64,000 nt of DNA from Paramoeba atlantica (lineage: Eukaryota; Discosea), in NCBI GenBank assembly GCA_977017575.1, contig CDRNVI010000043.1:496001-560000 (forward strand), written 5' to 3'. This document shows, one piece after another, positions 8,540 through 17,784 of the stretch. Each line of letters opens with the position of its first letter. Positions within the stretch are counted from its first letter, which is position 1. The translations under genes were made by a program, and so were the position numbers. The notes below the pieces were generated by a model. It was given only the letters and a program-made list of their open reading frames with translations. It searched no databases and had not been told where the DNA came from.

Positions 8540-10101
8540 CAGGGGGGTGCACGAAAAAGACACTTAATCTGAAATTCGTATAACTTGTCCGATTTTGGAA
8601 AATAATAGCGCATTCGAGAGCTCTCGAAATACTGAGTGTCGTAGTGGAGCGCCTTTTTCGTTTTGTTTGGGTTCATAAAAGGTTTTTCCCTTCTCATTAT
8701 TTTTTTTGTGAAAAAACTTGCAGATTTCCTTTTCTCTGAAGAATTCTTCGGTTTTTCCGCGTAAAATGACTTCTCGCGAACCAATATTGGGAGAAGCTCT
8801 TACAGATCTGGACAGGTCAAGCTAACCCATCGTATGCTCCTCGTTGAACACTATTATCGCGTGGGATCGATCCGAGCCACTGCACGCCACTACAGTGTGA
8901 CTAGCTGTACAGTTCGTCGTTGGGTTCAACGTCACGAGGAAACGGATGATGTTTCGAGGACCCCAACTAGTCGCTCCAACCCTGTGATCACCCCTGCCTT
9001 TATGATGGACAGTATCGCGGTAATGGATCACCTAAACGCAACACTTCCCCTACGTTGCCCTTCATGGACCTTCTTGCATAAAGAAGTTTTAAAACAAACG
9101 GGCTCATAGTGCAGCCGAAGAGCCTTTATTAGAGCCCTAAAGGAAGAAGGTATTGTGCAACGAGGTTCCCCAAGAGTACCCAATCTCACTTCTCGGCGCA
9201 AAAGGCTTGAGAAAGGCTTGAGTTCTCCCAGGTGATGTCCTCGTGGACCGATTCGCAATTGCAAAAAATTTTTGGACGGACGAGAAGAAGTTCACATGCG
9301 GACTACGGAACAGAAAGGTCTCTTACATTTGCCGAAGCACCGACCCACCTTTGGAAGGGCTACCAGAAATGCAAAAGTGGCATGGGGGGGAAGGTATCAT
9401 GATATGGATGGGAGTTAGTCTAGAATATGGAATATTCTTTTTTTAGTTCCCTGACAAGGATGAAAATGGAAACAAACAAACTGTTAACTCGCAAAATTTT
9501 ATGACAGCAATGACAAGAAACAAAGGATTTTTCAACGTTCTAAAACGCCATCAAGGAGCAAGTGTTGTCATGGATGGCAGCCCTGTGCATAACAGAGCTA
9601 AATCTCTATTTAGAAATGAAGGTGTGAAAGTTCTTCCTTGGCCCTCCAGCTCCCCCGATTTGAATGTTATTGGAAATATTTTTTCGAATCAGGTCAGGGC
9701 TAGTTGACCAGAAGAACAGAACCCCCACAACCGTCAAGAACTTCGCCAGGCAATCAATGATTCGACCTTTATTTACAGAGTGATGGGAGACAAGTATACG
9801 AAAATACATTAAAAAGCGCCCCGAAGCATTTCATTGCATGTATTGAAAACGATGGGGGGCATTGTGGGTACTATGTAATAAATATAACAACTGCACATAA
9901 TTTGTCTGGAAATCTTCACTTGCAGATTTTCGAAAAGTGCAGTTTTTTGACCGTTCCTACTTCTGAGTAATGAAAGATTGCAAAAAAAGCGCTCCACTAC
10001 GACACTCAATATTTCGAGAGCTCTCGAATGCGCTATTATTTTCCAAAATTGGACAAGTTATACGAATTTTAGACTATGTGTCTTTTTCGTGCACCCCCCT
10101 G
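8540..10101 (+). mobile_element. Tc1/mariner transposon with 113-bp inverted repeats
   Basis: A 1562-bp element flanked by TA on both sides (8538-8539 and 10102-10103). Terminal inverted repeats of 113 bp (8540-8652 and 9989-10101) start CAGGGGGGTGCACG and differ at about five positions. Each contains an inner palindrome GAGAGCTCTC. The internal transposase is broken. The insertion lies in the intergenic space between the winged-helix-like gene and ISCA1, whose stop is only 24 bp from the element's end. The near-identical inverted repeats suggest fairly recent insertion despite the decayed coding part. Confidence 0.93.
8766..9790 (+). pseudogene. broken Tc1/mariner transposase
   Basis: Recognisable pieces in several frames: an ATG at 8766 whose frame stops at 8823-8825; an N-terminal helix-turn-helix piece from 8834 (SIRATARHYSVTSCTVRRW); the first catalytic Asp in FWTDEKKF near 9270; IMIWMGVS near 9400; the second Asp in VVMDGSPVHN near 9570; and PSSSPDLNVIGNIFS near 9645. 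In active enzymes the last motif reads SPDLNPIEN, so the third acidic residue is Gly here. Frame changes and the lost catalytic residue make it non-functional. The family normally encodes about 340 residues with a DD34D/E triad. Confidence 0.85.
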
Positions 10102-10124
10102 TATATTAAATGTTAAATTATTTA

Positions 10125-10733
10125 TTAAAACAGGAATGACTCGCCACATCCACACTGACCTTTAATGTTGGGATTCCTAAACACAAATCTTTCTTCTGTT
10201 GGTGATGAAACGTAATCTAATGTAGTTCCAATTACGTAAAAGAGTGCAGACTTATCTATAGTAAGCTTAAAATCCGGAGTACTTATTGTATCTTCATCTA
10301 AGTTTTTCTCGATAGGTGCCGTCGCATATTCCATGACGTAGGAATAACCGCTACAACCGCGTCGTTTTACACTTAGCCGAATGCTGTTATGTGGCTCAGG
10401 AACACGACTTTGTAGCACACGTAGTTGGCGCTTTGCTGTATCTGTGATATCAATGACCTTTTTATTTTTATTTTCTCGCATTCTCCTTTGCAAGGCACTT
10501 TCATTTTGATGATCTACAGCGATTGAAGAGATTACGCTTGGTACAGAGCGGTTAGAAAATGTTGTAAATAACGAAGGTCTATTTTTCGGAACAGTCGAAG
10601 GGATGCGTCTTTGTTTGTAATCTACGCTCCTAATTTCAGTAGAAGAACGGAGTAAGAGGCAGTTACAAAACCACCTTGCTGTCCACCACATGTCAGTTCG
10701 AACTGTTCTTTTCGTAGCACGTAGTGAATGCAT
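10125..10733 (-). CDS. ISCA1: mitochondrial iron-sulfur cluster assembly protein ISCA1-like
   Basis: A 202-residue A-type Fe-S carrier. The Fe-S domain spans about residues 92-202 with the three conserved cysteines: Cys127 in RRGCSGYSY, and Cys194/Cys196 in GQCGCGESF near the C-terminus. In the family these bind iron or a cluster and serve mitochondrial [4Fe-4S] maturation together with ISCA2 and IBA57. A basic N-terminal extension of about 90 residues (RATKRTVRT...ARWF) fits a mitochondrial presequence, though it is longer than usual. I chose the ATG at 10733 because the three codons upstream (from 10742) begin with TTG. The 3' end is only 24 bp from the Tc1 element, so its 3' UTR must lie in or be replaced by transposon sequence. 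Confidence 0.9.
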   Translation of the reverse strand: MHSLRATKRTVRTDMWWTARWFCNCLLLRSSTEIRSVDYKQRRIPSTVPKNRPSLFTTFSNRSVPSVISSIAVDHQNESALQRRMRENKNKKVIDITDTAKRQLRVLQSRVPEPHNSIRLSVKRRGCSGYSYVMEYATAPIEKNLDEDTISTPDFKLTIDKSALFYVIGTTLDYVSSPTEERFVFRNPNIKGQCGCGESFLF

Positions 10734-11001
10734 TTTAAGCAAAGAAGAAGTTGGTTACAAATTTCTAAAAGAAAATTCATAGAAAACATCACTCTGTAAA
10801 AAGGTTTAATTATTTGGCAGTTCTCATTTTCAAAAATCAAGAGAAGCTTTTGGTCCTTGATAAGGAGTTTATACAGCGAAGCGCTTTCGCGACACTTTCT
10901 TCCCATCTATTTTCCTTTGACAAAGTAGAAAGGTGAGTTTCACTGGACGACGATGCTCCAAACAAATTCCCTAAAACAATAAAAATTGTACTCAATGCGA
11001 G

Positions 11002-11232
11002 CTAGAACAGGCGCCAGAATAAGGATGTCAGTGCCAGCAAGACGTACATACGGGCGGCGGAGAAGCAACTCTGCGCTTTCGTCTCAAGGTCCCAAATTTC
11101 TTCTCTGGAGTTAGAGTACATGACGAATGTGGGATGTCTGCATTGGAGAAGCATTCCAAACATGAAGAGCAGCAGGAACGCGGTACAAAAGTAGGCAGTA
11201 ATTATGTTCAAAAGTATCGGGGGTCGCTTCAT
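11002..11232 (-). CDS. V-ATPase subunit f / RNaseK-like small membrane protein
   Basis: A 76-residue protein with two hydrophobic segments (about 8-27 and 59-76) around a polar loop. The pattern GMLLQCRH..., then a loop with a conserved-type acidic/W turn, then SCFSAARMYVLLAL matches the RNaseK family, where the second segment reads NCFIAAGLYLLLG. RNaseK is now known as an accessory (f) subunit of the vacuolar H+-ATPase membrane sector in animals, and related yeast and plant subunits exist. Slightly shorter than the animal protein (98 residues). The match is by eye from one domain, so another small membrane protein remains possible. Confidence 0.6.
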   Translation of the reverse strand: MKRPPILLNIITAYFCTAFLLLFMFGMLLQCRHPTFVMYSNSREEIWDLETKAQSCFSAARMYVLLALTSLFWRLF

Positions 11233-11626
11233 TCACAACACAACCTCAAGATCACGCTACAGGAAAGGAGCACAAATCTTTTTCTCGGCATTCGGTTCAA
11301 ACAATAAATTAAATAGAATATTTGCTTCCTCTAAGGTAGTATAAATTATTATTAGAGTACCGTATATTACACAGTACTACATGCATCAGTCAAGAAAGTG
11401 AACAAGTGCGGTGATTATTAAAAAAATGTCAAACGAGCAATATCAAACACAACGCCATGATACAACACTAAACTCATTAGCTAATCGCGTCGTGGAGAAC
11501 GTATGCTCTTTTGTTCCTATAATATTTTGAGACATGCTTTTCGTTGCATAACTATTGAAAATGCATAGGATAACTGCTACTTGACATGTCAGGTCATAAA
11601 CCTCATTTACTGTTCAATGTTTCACT
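11233..11626. other. intergenic, nothing recognised
   Basis: AT-rich spacer between the RNaseK-like start and the glutaredoxin stop. No gene, tRNA or repeat was noticed. Confidence 0.4.
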
Positions 11627-11908
11627 CTATAAATGCAGCTTCCCCTCTCTATCCCATTGCATTGTGCTGTCGCACCCACCAACGAATTCACCCTTTAGAA
11701 ACACGGCAGGTACAGTGTCATGCTGGTAACGCTCTCGAAGCTCCTTACGGATGCCCTCACCCTCTTCACCCATCGTGTCCACGAGAATTTCGCTATACGG
11801 AAGATTCCGTCTTTTTAGAAGCTCCTTGACATCCACACAGAATGGGCAGTGCGTGAAGGAGAACACAGTCACAGGGGCGCGAGCAAAGAACGATGAGATA
11901 ACGCTCAT
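11627..11908 (-). CDS. dithiol glutaredoxin
   Basis: A 93-residue glutaredoxin. The active site CPFC is at residues 21-24 (the dithiol type, as opposed to CGFS monothiol), the cis-proline motif TVP is at 65-67, and the GSH-binding GGCD is at 77-80 followed by ST. Such enzymes reduce disulfides and glutathione mixed disulfides; in kinetoplastids they are fed by trypanothione/glutathione. There is no clear targeting signal, although the first 12 residues are mildly hydrophobic and basic. The family is usually 85-110 residues, so this is full length. Confidence 0.92.
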   Translation of the reverse strand: MSVISSFFARAPVTVFSFTHCPFCVDVKELLKRRNLPYSEILVDTMGEEGEGIRKELRERYQHDTVPAVFLKGEFVGGCDSTMQWDREGKLHL

Positions 11909-12149
11909 AAATAAAAAGTATCAGATACCGGATTTAAAATAGGGGAGCATCCATGTAATGCATAACGATTTGGACTCTTCGATATTCTAGATACTATCAT
12001 TTTTTCAGAAGTAAATTTTGGAATGTCAACATAATTAAAGCAATACAATCAACGGAGAGATCAACCAAAGTATATAACCGTTTTCATCGCCAGTCATCCA
12101 GAAACCCAATACTCTCGTAGGTTGTCTAATACTGTAAAGTTCAGTGGGT

Positions 12150-13745
12150 CTATTCTATCCAACCTTCTGCGTTGAATGCTTTGCTGTCGCCCTCCGAAGC
12201 AGGATCATCGTTTTTGTCATGAGATTGATCAAGATAGGTAACTGAGCTCGCGCAACAAATAAGAATAGCGAGCGTAACCATTTCATGCTTAGAAACACTT
12301 GAGGCAAGGTACATACTCAGGCTTGCACACAGAGCTTGCATTCCTTGAACACTGCCAAAAACAATTGCAGCGGGATAAGCACTAAATGCCACGGTGCCGT
12401 AATACAGAAGGAATACGTTACAGCACGAATTCGCTGTACCAATAACGAATGACAAAATAGCGACACCGAATACGGATTGTGCGAAATGAGGAAGATAAAG
12501 CATTCCTAATGAGGCAACCGTAACGCAGAGGTTCAATAAAATCAAGTTATGACGCGACTGAGAAAGGGCTAAGGATGCGGGTGATACAATCGACGGTACA
12601 TTCGTCGGCGTAATTACGAGTTGAGGTATCGTATCTCGAAGGTTGTGTACGGCATTGATATTGCCGTTGTATTCGGAATCTGGGAGAGTATGATAACCTT
12701 TGCCCTCTTCTTTCGTAGTACGATCACACAGTAACCCTAGTATGTACGACATTACAGAATCAGCTAAACCAACGCCAGTCATAACTAGCCCTATGCGTTG
12801 CACCCCAAGAGTGGGTCCAACAACATGGCCAGGGAAAAAGCTAAACCATAAGCCTACGGAGAAGCCGCTCCATGCCGCGACTGGCAGAAACTCGGCTAAA
12901 TCGGGATGGTCAAAAATGAAACGAAACAATGACAATAGTGAAGCTAATACGGAATTCCTTTTCGGTGTCGATAGTTCGATTGTTGTGTCGGGATGGGCGC
13001 TGCGTGTCACGTTCGGCGTACCTCGCGGGGTGGACTCGCAAGAGTCACATACCGATGAACTTTTTTCCCCATTATTAGCATGAACGTGACTGCGTTCAGC
13101 CATTCGTGTCCCACTCGATGATAAGTCTGGTAAAAGCGCATAAAGCAGAAGAACTCCAAGGCAGGATAGAACACCGTACACTAGAAAAAGGGACGAGTAC
13201 AACACTTGCTCTTGTAGCAGCACTGTCGTAAGTAGATTGCCCCCCACTTGAGAGAGTTGCAATAACATGTAGAACATTCCTGCGCGGTATCCTACTCCTG
13301 ATTCATCTGCTGCAGAGGACATAAAGCTCCCTTGTGCAGTCCACAGCACTCCGGCAGCCAGCCCGAAGAGAACGCTAGTAATTAAACACAGGACAGTGTA
13401 CTGTGGTGTCTTCCAGCGCGCTACATAGTACGGTAGGAAACAGATTCCACTCCAAATCAGAGCGTATCGTGTACCACGTTGTTGTACGATCTTGGGCGCA
13501 AGAAAAAGGGCTGAAATGCTGTAAAAAGCATACAACAGGGTCAAAGAGAGTGCACCGGTGGCCCCAAACGCTGCCTCCATCACTCCTAGACTCGCGTTGT
13601 ATGCTGTGTACATGACGCATATTCCTAGAGACAACACTGTTGTAGGTCTCAGACGAGGCAAAAAGGAAGAAATGGTATCATACCTCTCGTTTTCTTCTCC
13701 TACCAGGAGAACTGTGCTCATACCATCATTGATGTTTGTGTCCAT
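12150..13745 (-). CDS. UNC93-like major facilitator protein
   Basis: A 531-residue membrane protein with about 11-12 hydrophobic segments. The N-terminal half matches the UNC-93 family: VMYTAYNASLGVMEAAFG, SISALFLAPKIVQQRGTRYAL, GLAAGVLWTAQGSFMS and YRAGMFYMLLQLSQVGGNLL. A hydrophilic loop of about 60 residues (residues about 215-270) separates the two six-helix halves, and a second polar loop lies near 350-390. UNC93 members are MFS-type proteins with roles as channel regulators, trafficking chaperones or transporters; the substrate here cannot be told. A putative tyrosine sorting motif YDTI lies near residue 22. Confidence 0.88.
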   Translation of the reverse strand: MDTNINDGMSTVLLVGEENERYDTISSFLPRLRPTTVLSLGICVMYTAYNASLGVMEAAFGATGALSLTLLYAFYSISALFLAPKIVQQRGTRYALIWSGICFLPYYVARWKTPQYTVLCLITSVLFGLAAGVLWTAQGSFMSSAADESGVGYRAGMFYMLLQLSQVGGNLLTTVLLQEQVLYSSLFLVYGVLSCLGVLLLYALLPDLSSSGTRMAERSHVHANNGEKSSSVCDSCESTPRGTPNVTRSAHPDTTIELSTPKRNSVLASLLSLFRFIFDHPDLAEFLPVAAWSGFSVGLWFSFFPGHVVGPTLGVQRIGLVMTGVGLADSVMSYILGLLCDRTTKEEGKGYHTLPDSEYNGNINAVHNLRDTIPQLVITPTNVPSIVSPASLALSQSRHNLILLNLCVTVASLGMLYLPHFAQSVFGVAILSFVIGTANSCCNVFLLYYGTVAFSAYPAAIVFGSVQGMQALCASLSMYLASSVSKHEMVTLAILICCASSVTYLDQSHDKNDDPASEGDSKAFNAEGWIE

Positions 13746-14285
13746 GGAAGACCGGAATGCCGCGGCCAGTGTGTCACAGGTTGGAAAGCACGTAGCGACA
13801 TGTACCTACCTCATGTTGTAATCATACTGTTGTTCTATTATCATTCACCAAGTTTATTGCATAGTGGTGTCGTAGTCATAATTTATTACTTTGTAGTTGT
13901 TTTAAAGTAGAACAACATTTTTCTTTGATACAATATAATGAAAACAAGCAAGAAAAGAAAAATAGAACACAAACGTTCGTTTTTTAAACATTCTAGTACA
14001 GTTTGCCTTGTTTATTTTGCGTCCCTCTTGCCAGCTCAAAATACGAAGTACATACGTAGTATTCCGAAAATATGTAATACATACGTATTTCAGTAAGCTC
14101 TCTTGGCTTCTTTCGTCCCTTCAATCCAGATGGATCAGCTAAGGGTCAGGATTGATGCCCTACATCAAACCACATGTCAGATGAATTCGGCATTCAATCC
14201 GGTTTATTAGGGTAAAAGGCTTGCTGTATTCATGCGCTTTCCCTAACATTTGTTTTTAATAGAAAAGAACCGAGATCCTACAGAT
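13746..14285. other. intergenic, small inverted repeat only
   Basis: A 540-bp AT-rich spacer. The only structure noted is a set of related copies of TACATACGTA/TACGTATT around 14045-14090 forming a weak inverted repeat. No gene recognised. Confidence 0.4.
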
Positions 14286-15125
14286 TTATTCGCTATCATA
14301 AGCGGCACATAGTGCGTTGCTTGCAACAAGTTGATTCGATGACGAGAGCTGCTTCCGTTTCGCATCAAATGTCCGGTCGCGGGTGAAGATTGAAGAACCA
14401 AAAAAGGTTAGCCTTTCGGTACGGTTTTCGCTTCTAATTTCGCCTTGCGCTTTTAGATTCCGAAAGAACTTTAGTGCTTCCTCGTCATCTGATGATACGT
14501 CGCAAGGTAATTCTACATCTTGCAAGGAGGGCGATTTAATCCCCGATTTTTTAATGTTCTCGTTTCTTGATCCTGAAAGTAATTTCTTAGCTCTCTCTTC
14601 TCTTTCATTCATGTTCCATCGAAGTTCATACAAGCTATCGGTTTCTTCTTGAATTTTCCTTGCCTTTTCTATCCTCTGCTCAGCGGACTCCTGAGTCGAA
14701 GCTTGAATAATTGTTTCCCTTTGCGCATCGCCAAGCTGCCTAACGGCTTCCATGCGGTCCTTCCAAGGTGCACTAATATTCGTAGCCCCAGATTCAACTA
14801 CATAACCACGAGATTGTGGGTCAGTTCCCAGTTTAATTATCTCACGGCAGTTGGGACACTTAAAGCTCAGCCGATATAATGCTACTCCTAAGTATTTCTC
14901 CCCAGTAGCCTCGACATGTGCGTTCACTTTGGTCATTCGTGCGATAAAATGTGAACATGACACGCATTGTAAAGCCAATTCCACCATGTGAGTCACCTTT
15001 CTTCGCGCGGTTTTCGTTGTTTCTTGCGTTTCCGTGGCATCTTGCGTTCCTTGTAGGGTTTGAAATACGTCAAAATCCGGAGCATGGTAGTATCCCCCCG
15101 AAAAAGTGGAGTTAATCTTTCCCAT
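14286..15125 (-). CDS. CWC16/YJU2-type splicing factor (CCDC94/CCDC130 family)
   Basis: A 279-residue protein of the CWC16 family, which acts with the spliceosome around the first catalytic step. Evidence: an N-terminal HAPDFDVF (family YPPDFDP), a zinc-binding pair CVSC at 54-57 and CPNC at 90-93, the intervening VNAHVEATGEKYLGVALYRLSFK block, and TDPQSRGYVVESGA. The C-terminal half is a charged, partly coiled-coil region. I chose the ATG at 15125, not the longer frame to 15194, because that frame has no ATG and MGKINS aligns with the family N-terminus. An AG directly abuts this ATG (CTGCTCAG|ATG), a strong trans-splice acceptor candidate. Confidence 0.87.
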   Translation of the reverse strand: MGKINSTFSGGYYHAPDFDVFQTLQGTQDATETQETTKTARRKVTHMVELALQCVSCSHFIARMTKVNAHVEATGEKYLGVALYRLSFKCPNCREIIKLGTDPQSRGYVVESGATNISAPWKDRMEAVRQLGDAQRETIIQASTQESAEQRIEKARKIQEETDSLYELRWNMNEREERAKKLLSGSRNENIKKSGIKSPSLQDVELPCDVSSDDEEALKFFRNLKAQGEIRSENRTERLTFFGSSIFTRDRTFDAKRKQLSSSNQLVASNALCAAYDSE

Positions 15126-15127
15126 CT
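15126..15127 (-). promoter_or_regulatory. candidate trans-splice acceptor AG for the CWC16-type gene
   Basis: On the minus strand the sequence reads TTCTGCTCAG immediately before ATGGGA. If used, the spliced leader would form the whole 5' UTR. Inferred from sequence only. Confidence 0.5.
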
Positions 15128-15460
15128 GAGCAGAACAGTTTGCCAAGAAAAAAATATTGGAATTTATGAATTCATTACACAAGATTGGTTGCACAAGAAC
15201 GGGTACAGTATCTTAAAAGTTCTATTACTCTGCCGTATTATTATACAAGAAACATTTCACAAGAGAATTGCTAAAAGGGCAAGATCAGTGTAGCTAAATG
15301 ATAGCGTCATAGAGTGTAAAAAAAGAATATCAAACGTAAATTAACGGCACACTTCAATGGCTATTTCATGTTGTTTGTGTGCAGAAAGTGCAAGACATGT
15401 ACATATTAGGCAAGCAGAAAACATAAAACATATTCTAGTTTTCCATAAATTCTGAAAACA

Positions 15461-16084
15461 CTATTGACTAGAGCTCACTAATGCACGAAATCTCGAGAAA
15501 AGCAATCTCGACGTAGAAGTATTCGGGCACGATCTGTCGACAGATGCTCGCATTGCCGGACAGTATGTAATCGAGCTCAAATCCCCTAGCATTTGGCTGA
15601 TTGTAGATTCAGTCTTCGGCAAACTTGGCCGTTTTGTTCGTGCACAATATTTCCGCAGATAATTGGCAGGATAAACGTAATCCATGAACTTGTCAAGGGT
15701 CGAAGCGTATTTGTCGATGGAATCATTCTCAAAAAGCGCGTCCGAGGGTTGCAACTTGACCGTTGTCCAATTTTCATCGTGAAAACGAGAAAACTTAGAT
15801 AGCAGGGCTTCTTTCATGATGTGTTTGGCAGCAAGAGGAATATTTAACCGAGGATCTGTGTGTATCTTCTCAAAATTACATGCCTCGATAAGACCAGAGA
15901 GTGCTTTCCCATAACCTTCTGAGATGGAGTCAGGAATCCAAGTGTCGTCTCCGAGAAATAGAAACTTTCCAGACTCAAAAGCTTTTTTATACGTGCCGCT
16001 GAGGCCTCGTTCATAGGATGGGAGTGGGGCAGCCAAAAGGCACTTGTAGCTTAGGGTGAGATGCAGATGATCCTCACTCGTCAT
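15461..16084 (-). CDS. hypothetical protein
   Basis: A 207-residue ORF I do not recognise. It looks soluble and helical with scattered aromatic residues (GKFLFLGDDTW, YVYPANYLRKYC). The C-terminal 50 residues are Ser/Arg rich. No signal peptide, membrane span or known motif was seen. The frame upstream of the ATG at 16084 begins with GTG, so I start at the first ATG. Coding strand and spacing match the cluster. It could be a lineage-specific protein. Confidence 0.6.
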   Translation of the reverse strand: MTSEDHLHLTLSYKCLLAAPLPSYERGLSGTYKKAFESGKFLFLGDDTWIPDSISEGYGKALSGLIEACNFEKIHTDPRLNIPLAAKHIMKEALLSKFSRFHDENWTTVKLQPSDALFENDSIDKYASTLDKFMDYVYPANYLRKYCARTKRPSLPKTESTISQMLGDLSSITYCPAMRASVDRSCPNTSTSRLLFSRFRALVSSSQ

Positions 16085-16258
16085 CACATGCTGTTCGTCG
16101 GGGTGACCCTTGAATTCTCCGAGCCCGATAGTAATGTGTACACAATGTCAAACGTAGGACATACATTTTTCCCCCATAGGAACTCTCTCCATGCTCAAAA
16201 TTGGGGATGATCTCGCCACAGACACAGGATATTTTTCCATCGTATCAAGATTATAAAT

Positions 16259-16564
16259 TTAGATGTCGCCCAAAACGAACATACTGCTTAGTCTGGACCA
16301 CTTTGCACTAGGACTCTCGCATAAAGTATGTTCGAAGTAGGAAGCCAGCGCGCTCGTCACACAAGCGGTGGGGTACTTTGCGTAAAGAGTGTAAGAAAGC
16401 CGAAGGGTGCTAGGGCTCATAGGTGAATTGGTCCTCGTATCTTCGTTCTTCCGAGAGTCGCTCAAACAGATACCGTTTTCGTCAGATTTCCGAAAAGTAT
16501 AATCTTCTACAACTTGAGGAGGTTCTATTTCTACATTGGCATGTGCTGATAAAATTCCGAGCAT
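16259..16564 (-). CDS. small hypothetical protein, doubtful
   Basis: A 101-residue ORF from the first ATG at 16564. The open frame extends upstream only through GTG into a hairpin repeat (16609-16668), so that extension is not coding. Composition is ordinary and it follows the cluster orientation, but no domain is visible. It may be a genuine small gene or chance. Confidence 0.3.
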   Translation of the reverse strand: MLGILSAHANVEIEPPQVVEDYTFRKSDENGICLSDSRKNEDTRTNSPMSPSTLRLSYTLYAKYPTACVTSALASYFEHTLCESPSAKWSRLSSMFVLGDI

Positions 16565-16608
16565 GTGATTTATCACACAGATGTCGACAGATTTATTTAT
16601 ATTACTGT

Positions 16609-16668
16609 TCCCCCACCACTTATTTGTCACCCCTTTTTCGAAAAAAGGACAAATAAGTAAGGGGGGTA
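16609..16668. repeat. hairpin mini-element with C/G-run tips
   Basis: An inverted repeat starting CCCCACC...ACTTATTTGTC and ending GACAAATAAGTAAGGGGGG around a TTTTTCGAAAAA centre. It resembles the structure at 58485-58550, which has a similar TTTTCGAGAAAA core and GATAAGTAGGGGGG tip. There is no coding capacity. Confidence 0.65.
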
Positions 16669-16737
16669 GAGCTATGACAATTACGTGGGGGGATTACAGT
16701 TCGTGCATACTTCAAAAATATCTGCTTACGAATGTTC

Positions 16738-16810
16738 TTAGGTCAGCGTTAGTACCATCAGTAAGATAGCAGTGCCAGGGAAGACCACGAGGAAGTCCCG
16801 ACCTTACTTC
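16738..16810 (-). repeat. dispersed repeat, copy 1 (pairs with 50375-50440)
   Basis: About 65 bp from GTCAGCGTTAGTACCATC through AGATAGCAGTGCC to GAAGACCACGAGGAAGTCCC matches the reverse complement of 50378-50440 with a few changes. Its boundaries and identity are unknown. It may be the edge of a larger mobile element. Confidence 0.6.
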
Positions 16811-16909
16811 CCCATTTTGGGTTGCGCCCAGAAGCAAGCCCACTTTAATTTTGCAATAGTCAAAACTTTGCGATAGAGAAAAAAGGTTATGGTATTAGTA
16901 TCATACATG

Positions 16910-17030
16910 AAGCGAGTACAGTACTCGTGTACTCACCCGAGTTGTATAGCGAGTAATTACTCGGAGTACCGTACTCGCCGTACTCGCTTCCAGCAGGTAT
17001 TTACTCGCTATACAAGTGAGTTTGGAACAA
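16910..17030. repeat. degenerate GTACTCG short-period repeat
   Basis: The motif GTACTCG/CGAGTA recurs in both orientations at intervals near 8-12 bp through 16912-17020. It is noncoding. It resembles in style the 10-bp-period arrays further right. Confidence 0.6.
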
Positions 17031-17197
17031 GTGACGTTATGTTACGAATTTTCTGGTCGAGCAATTGCTGGTCGAGGAGGATGTGAGATGTGATAAAGGA
17101 TGGAATGCGGGGTGTAAATGCGTTTGCAGTACAATCTTGTCGTCGCAATCTTGTTACTAATTACAGTAAAGTATTGTTGACTAATTTGACTCAGACG

Positions 17198-17320
17198 AGA
17201 TGTAGTGCCTCCTTATTCATTTCCGAAGTAGTGTAACAAGAAACTAAATAGAAATTAAAGCATACGGTAAAAAAATACGTAGTGCCTTCTTATTCATTTC
17301 CGAAACGGTGTAACTAAACC
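17198..17320 (+). repeat. two 40-bp direct repeats
   Basis: TAGTGCCTCCTTATTCATTTCCGAA (near 17201) recurs as TAGTGCCTTCTTATTCATTTCCGAA (near 17279), about 78 bp apart, each followed by a GTGTAAC tail. The second copy runs directly into the pogo-like end at 17317. Confidence 0.7.
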
Positions 17321-17450
17321 GGGGGACGGAATAATATTAAGTTGTTGAAACTTAATAATAACTTGACAACTTAATAGCCTGTCAAACTTAATAATAACTT
17401 GTCAACGTTTTGAAACTTAATATTAACTCGTCGGCGGGTTATTATTAGGT
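17317..17450 (+). mobile_element. lone terminal segment of the pogo-like element
   Basis: Starts AACCGGGGGACGGAATAATATTAAG after a TA (17315-17316) and then carries iterated CTTAATAATAACTTG-type units. Over about 130 bp it matches the inverted right end of the complete element at 53307-55559, apart from an extra repeat unit of about 24 bp and few substitutions. No matching opposite end was found before 17785, so it is a solo end, by deletion or abortive insertion. Confidence 0.85.
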
Positions 17451-17784
17451 TTTTGATGACTTTTAAGGTGACGTTTATCATTGGAGGGTGTGTAGGCCGT
17501 AGCTGGAGGTTGCTAGCAGTCGCTTGCAGTAACTGGTAATCAATGAGAGCCTCTGGTTGCCACTGGAGGTCAGAATGACTAGAAAACGACTAGAAGTCGC
17601 ACTGGAAAGTCGCTTCTTTCACTCTACCGTCCCTAGCATCGCATTAGCAAAATTACTTATGCATTAACGGTTAAGCATTTTGCTTCATAGCACTACATAT
17701 GAATGGCCTACATATGAATGGACTACTTATGAATGGCCCCCGCAGTCCCCTGACTTAAATCCAAGTCGGGATAATATCCACTGA
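17451..17784. other. repeat-rich spacer without gene
   Basis: Contains a degenerate 10-bp-period tract near 17498-17560 (GCAGTCGCTTGCAGTAACTGG, the reverse-complement style of the arrays at 58800 and 59525) and a threefold 14-bp repeat CTACATATGAATGG near 17693-17735. No coding signal. Confidence 0.55.

Noticed and set aside
14286-15194. Longer CWC16-type protein starting at 15194
   Set aside because: That frame begins with GTG, and its extra 23 residues precede the family's conserved N-terminus and cross a good acceptor AG.
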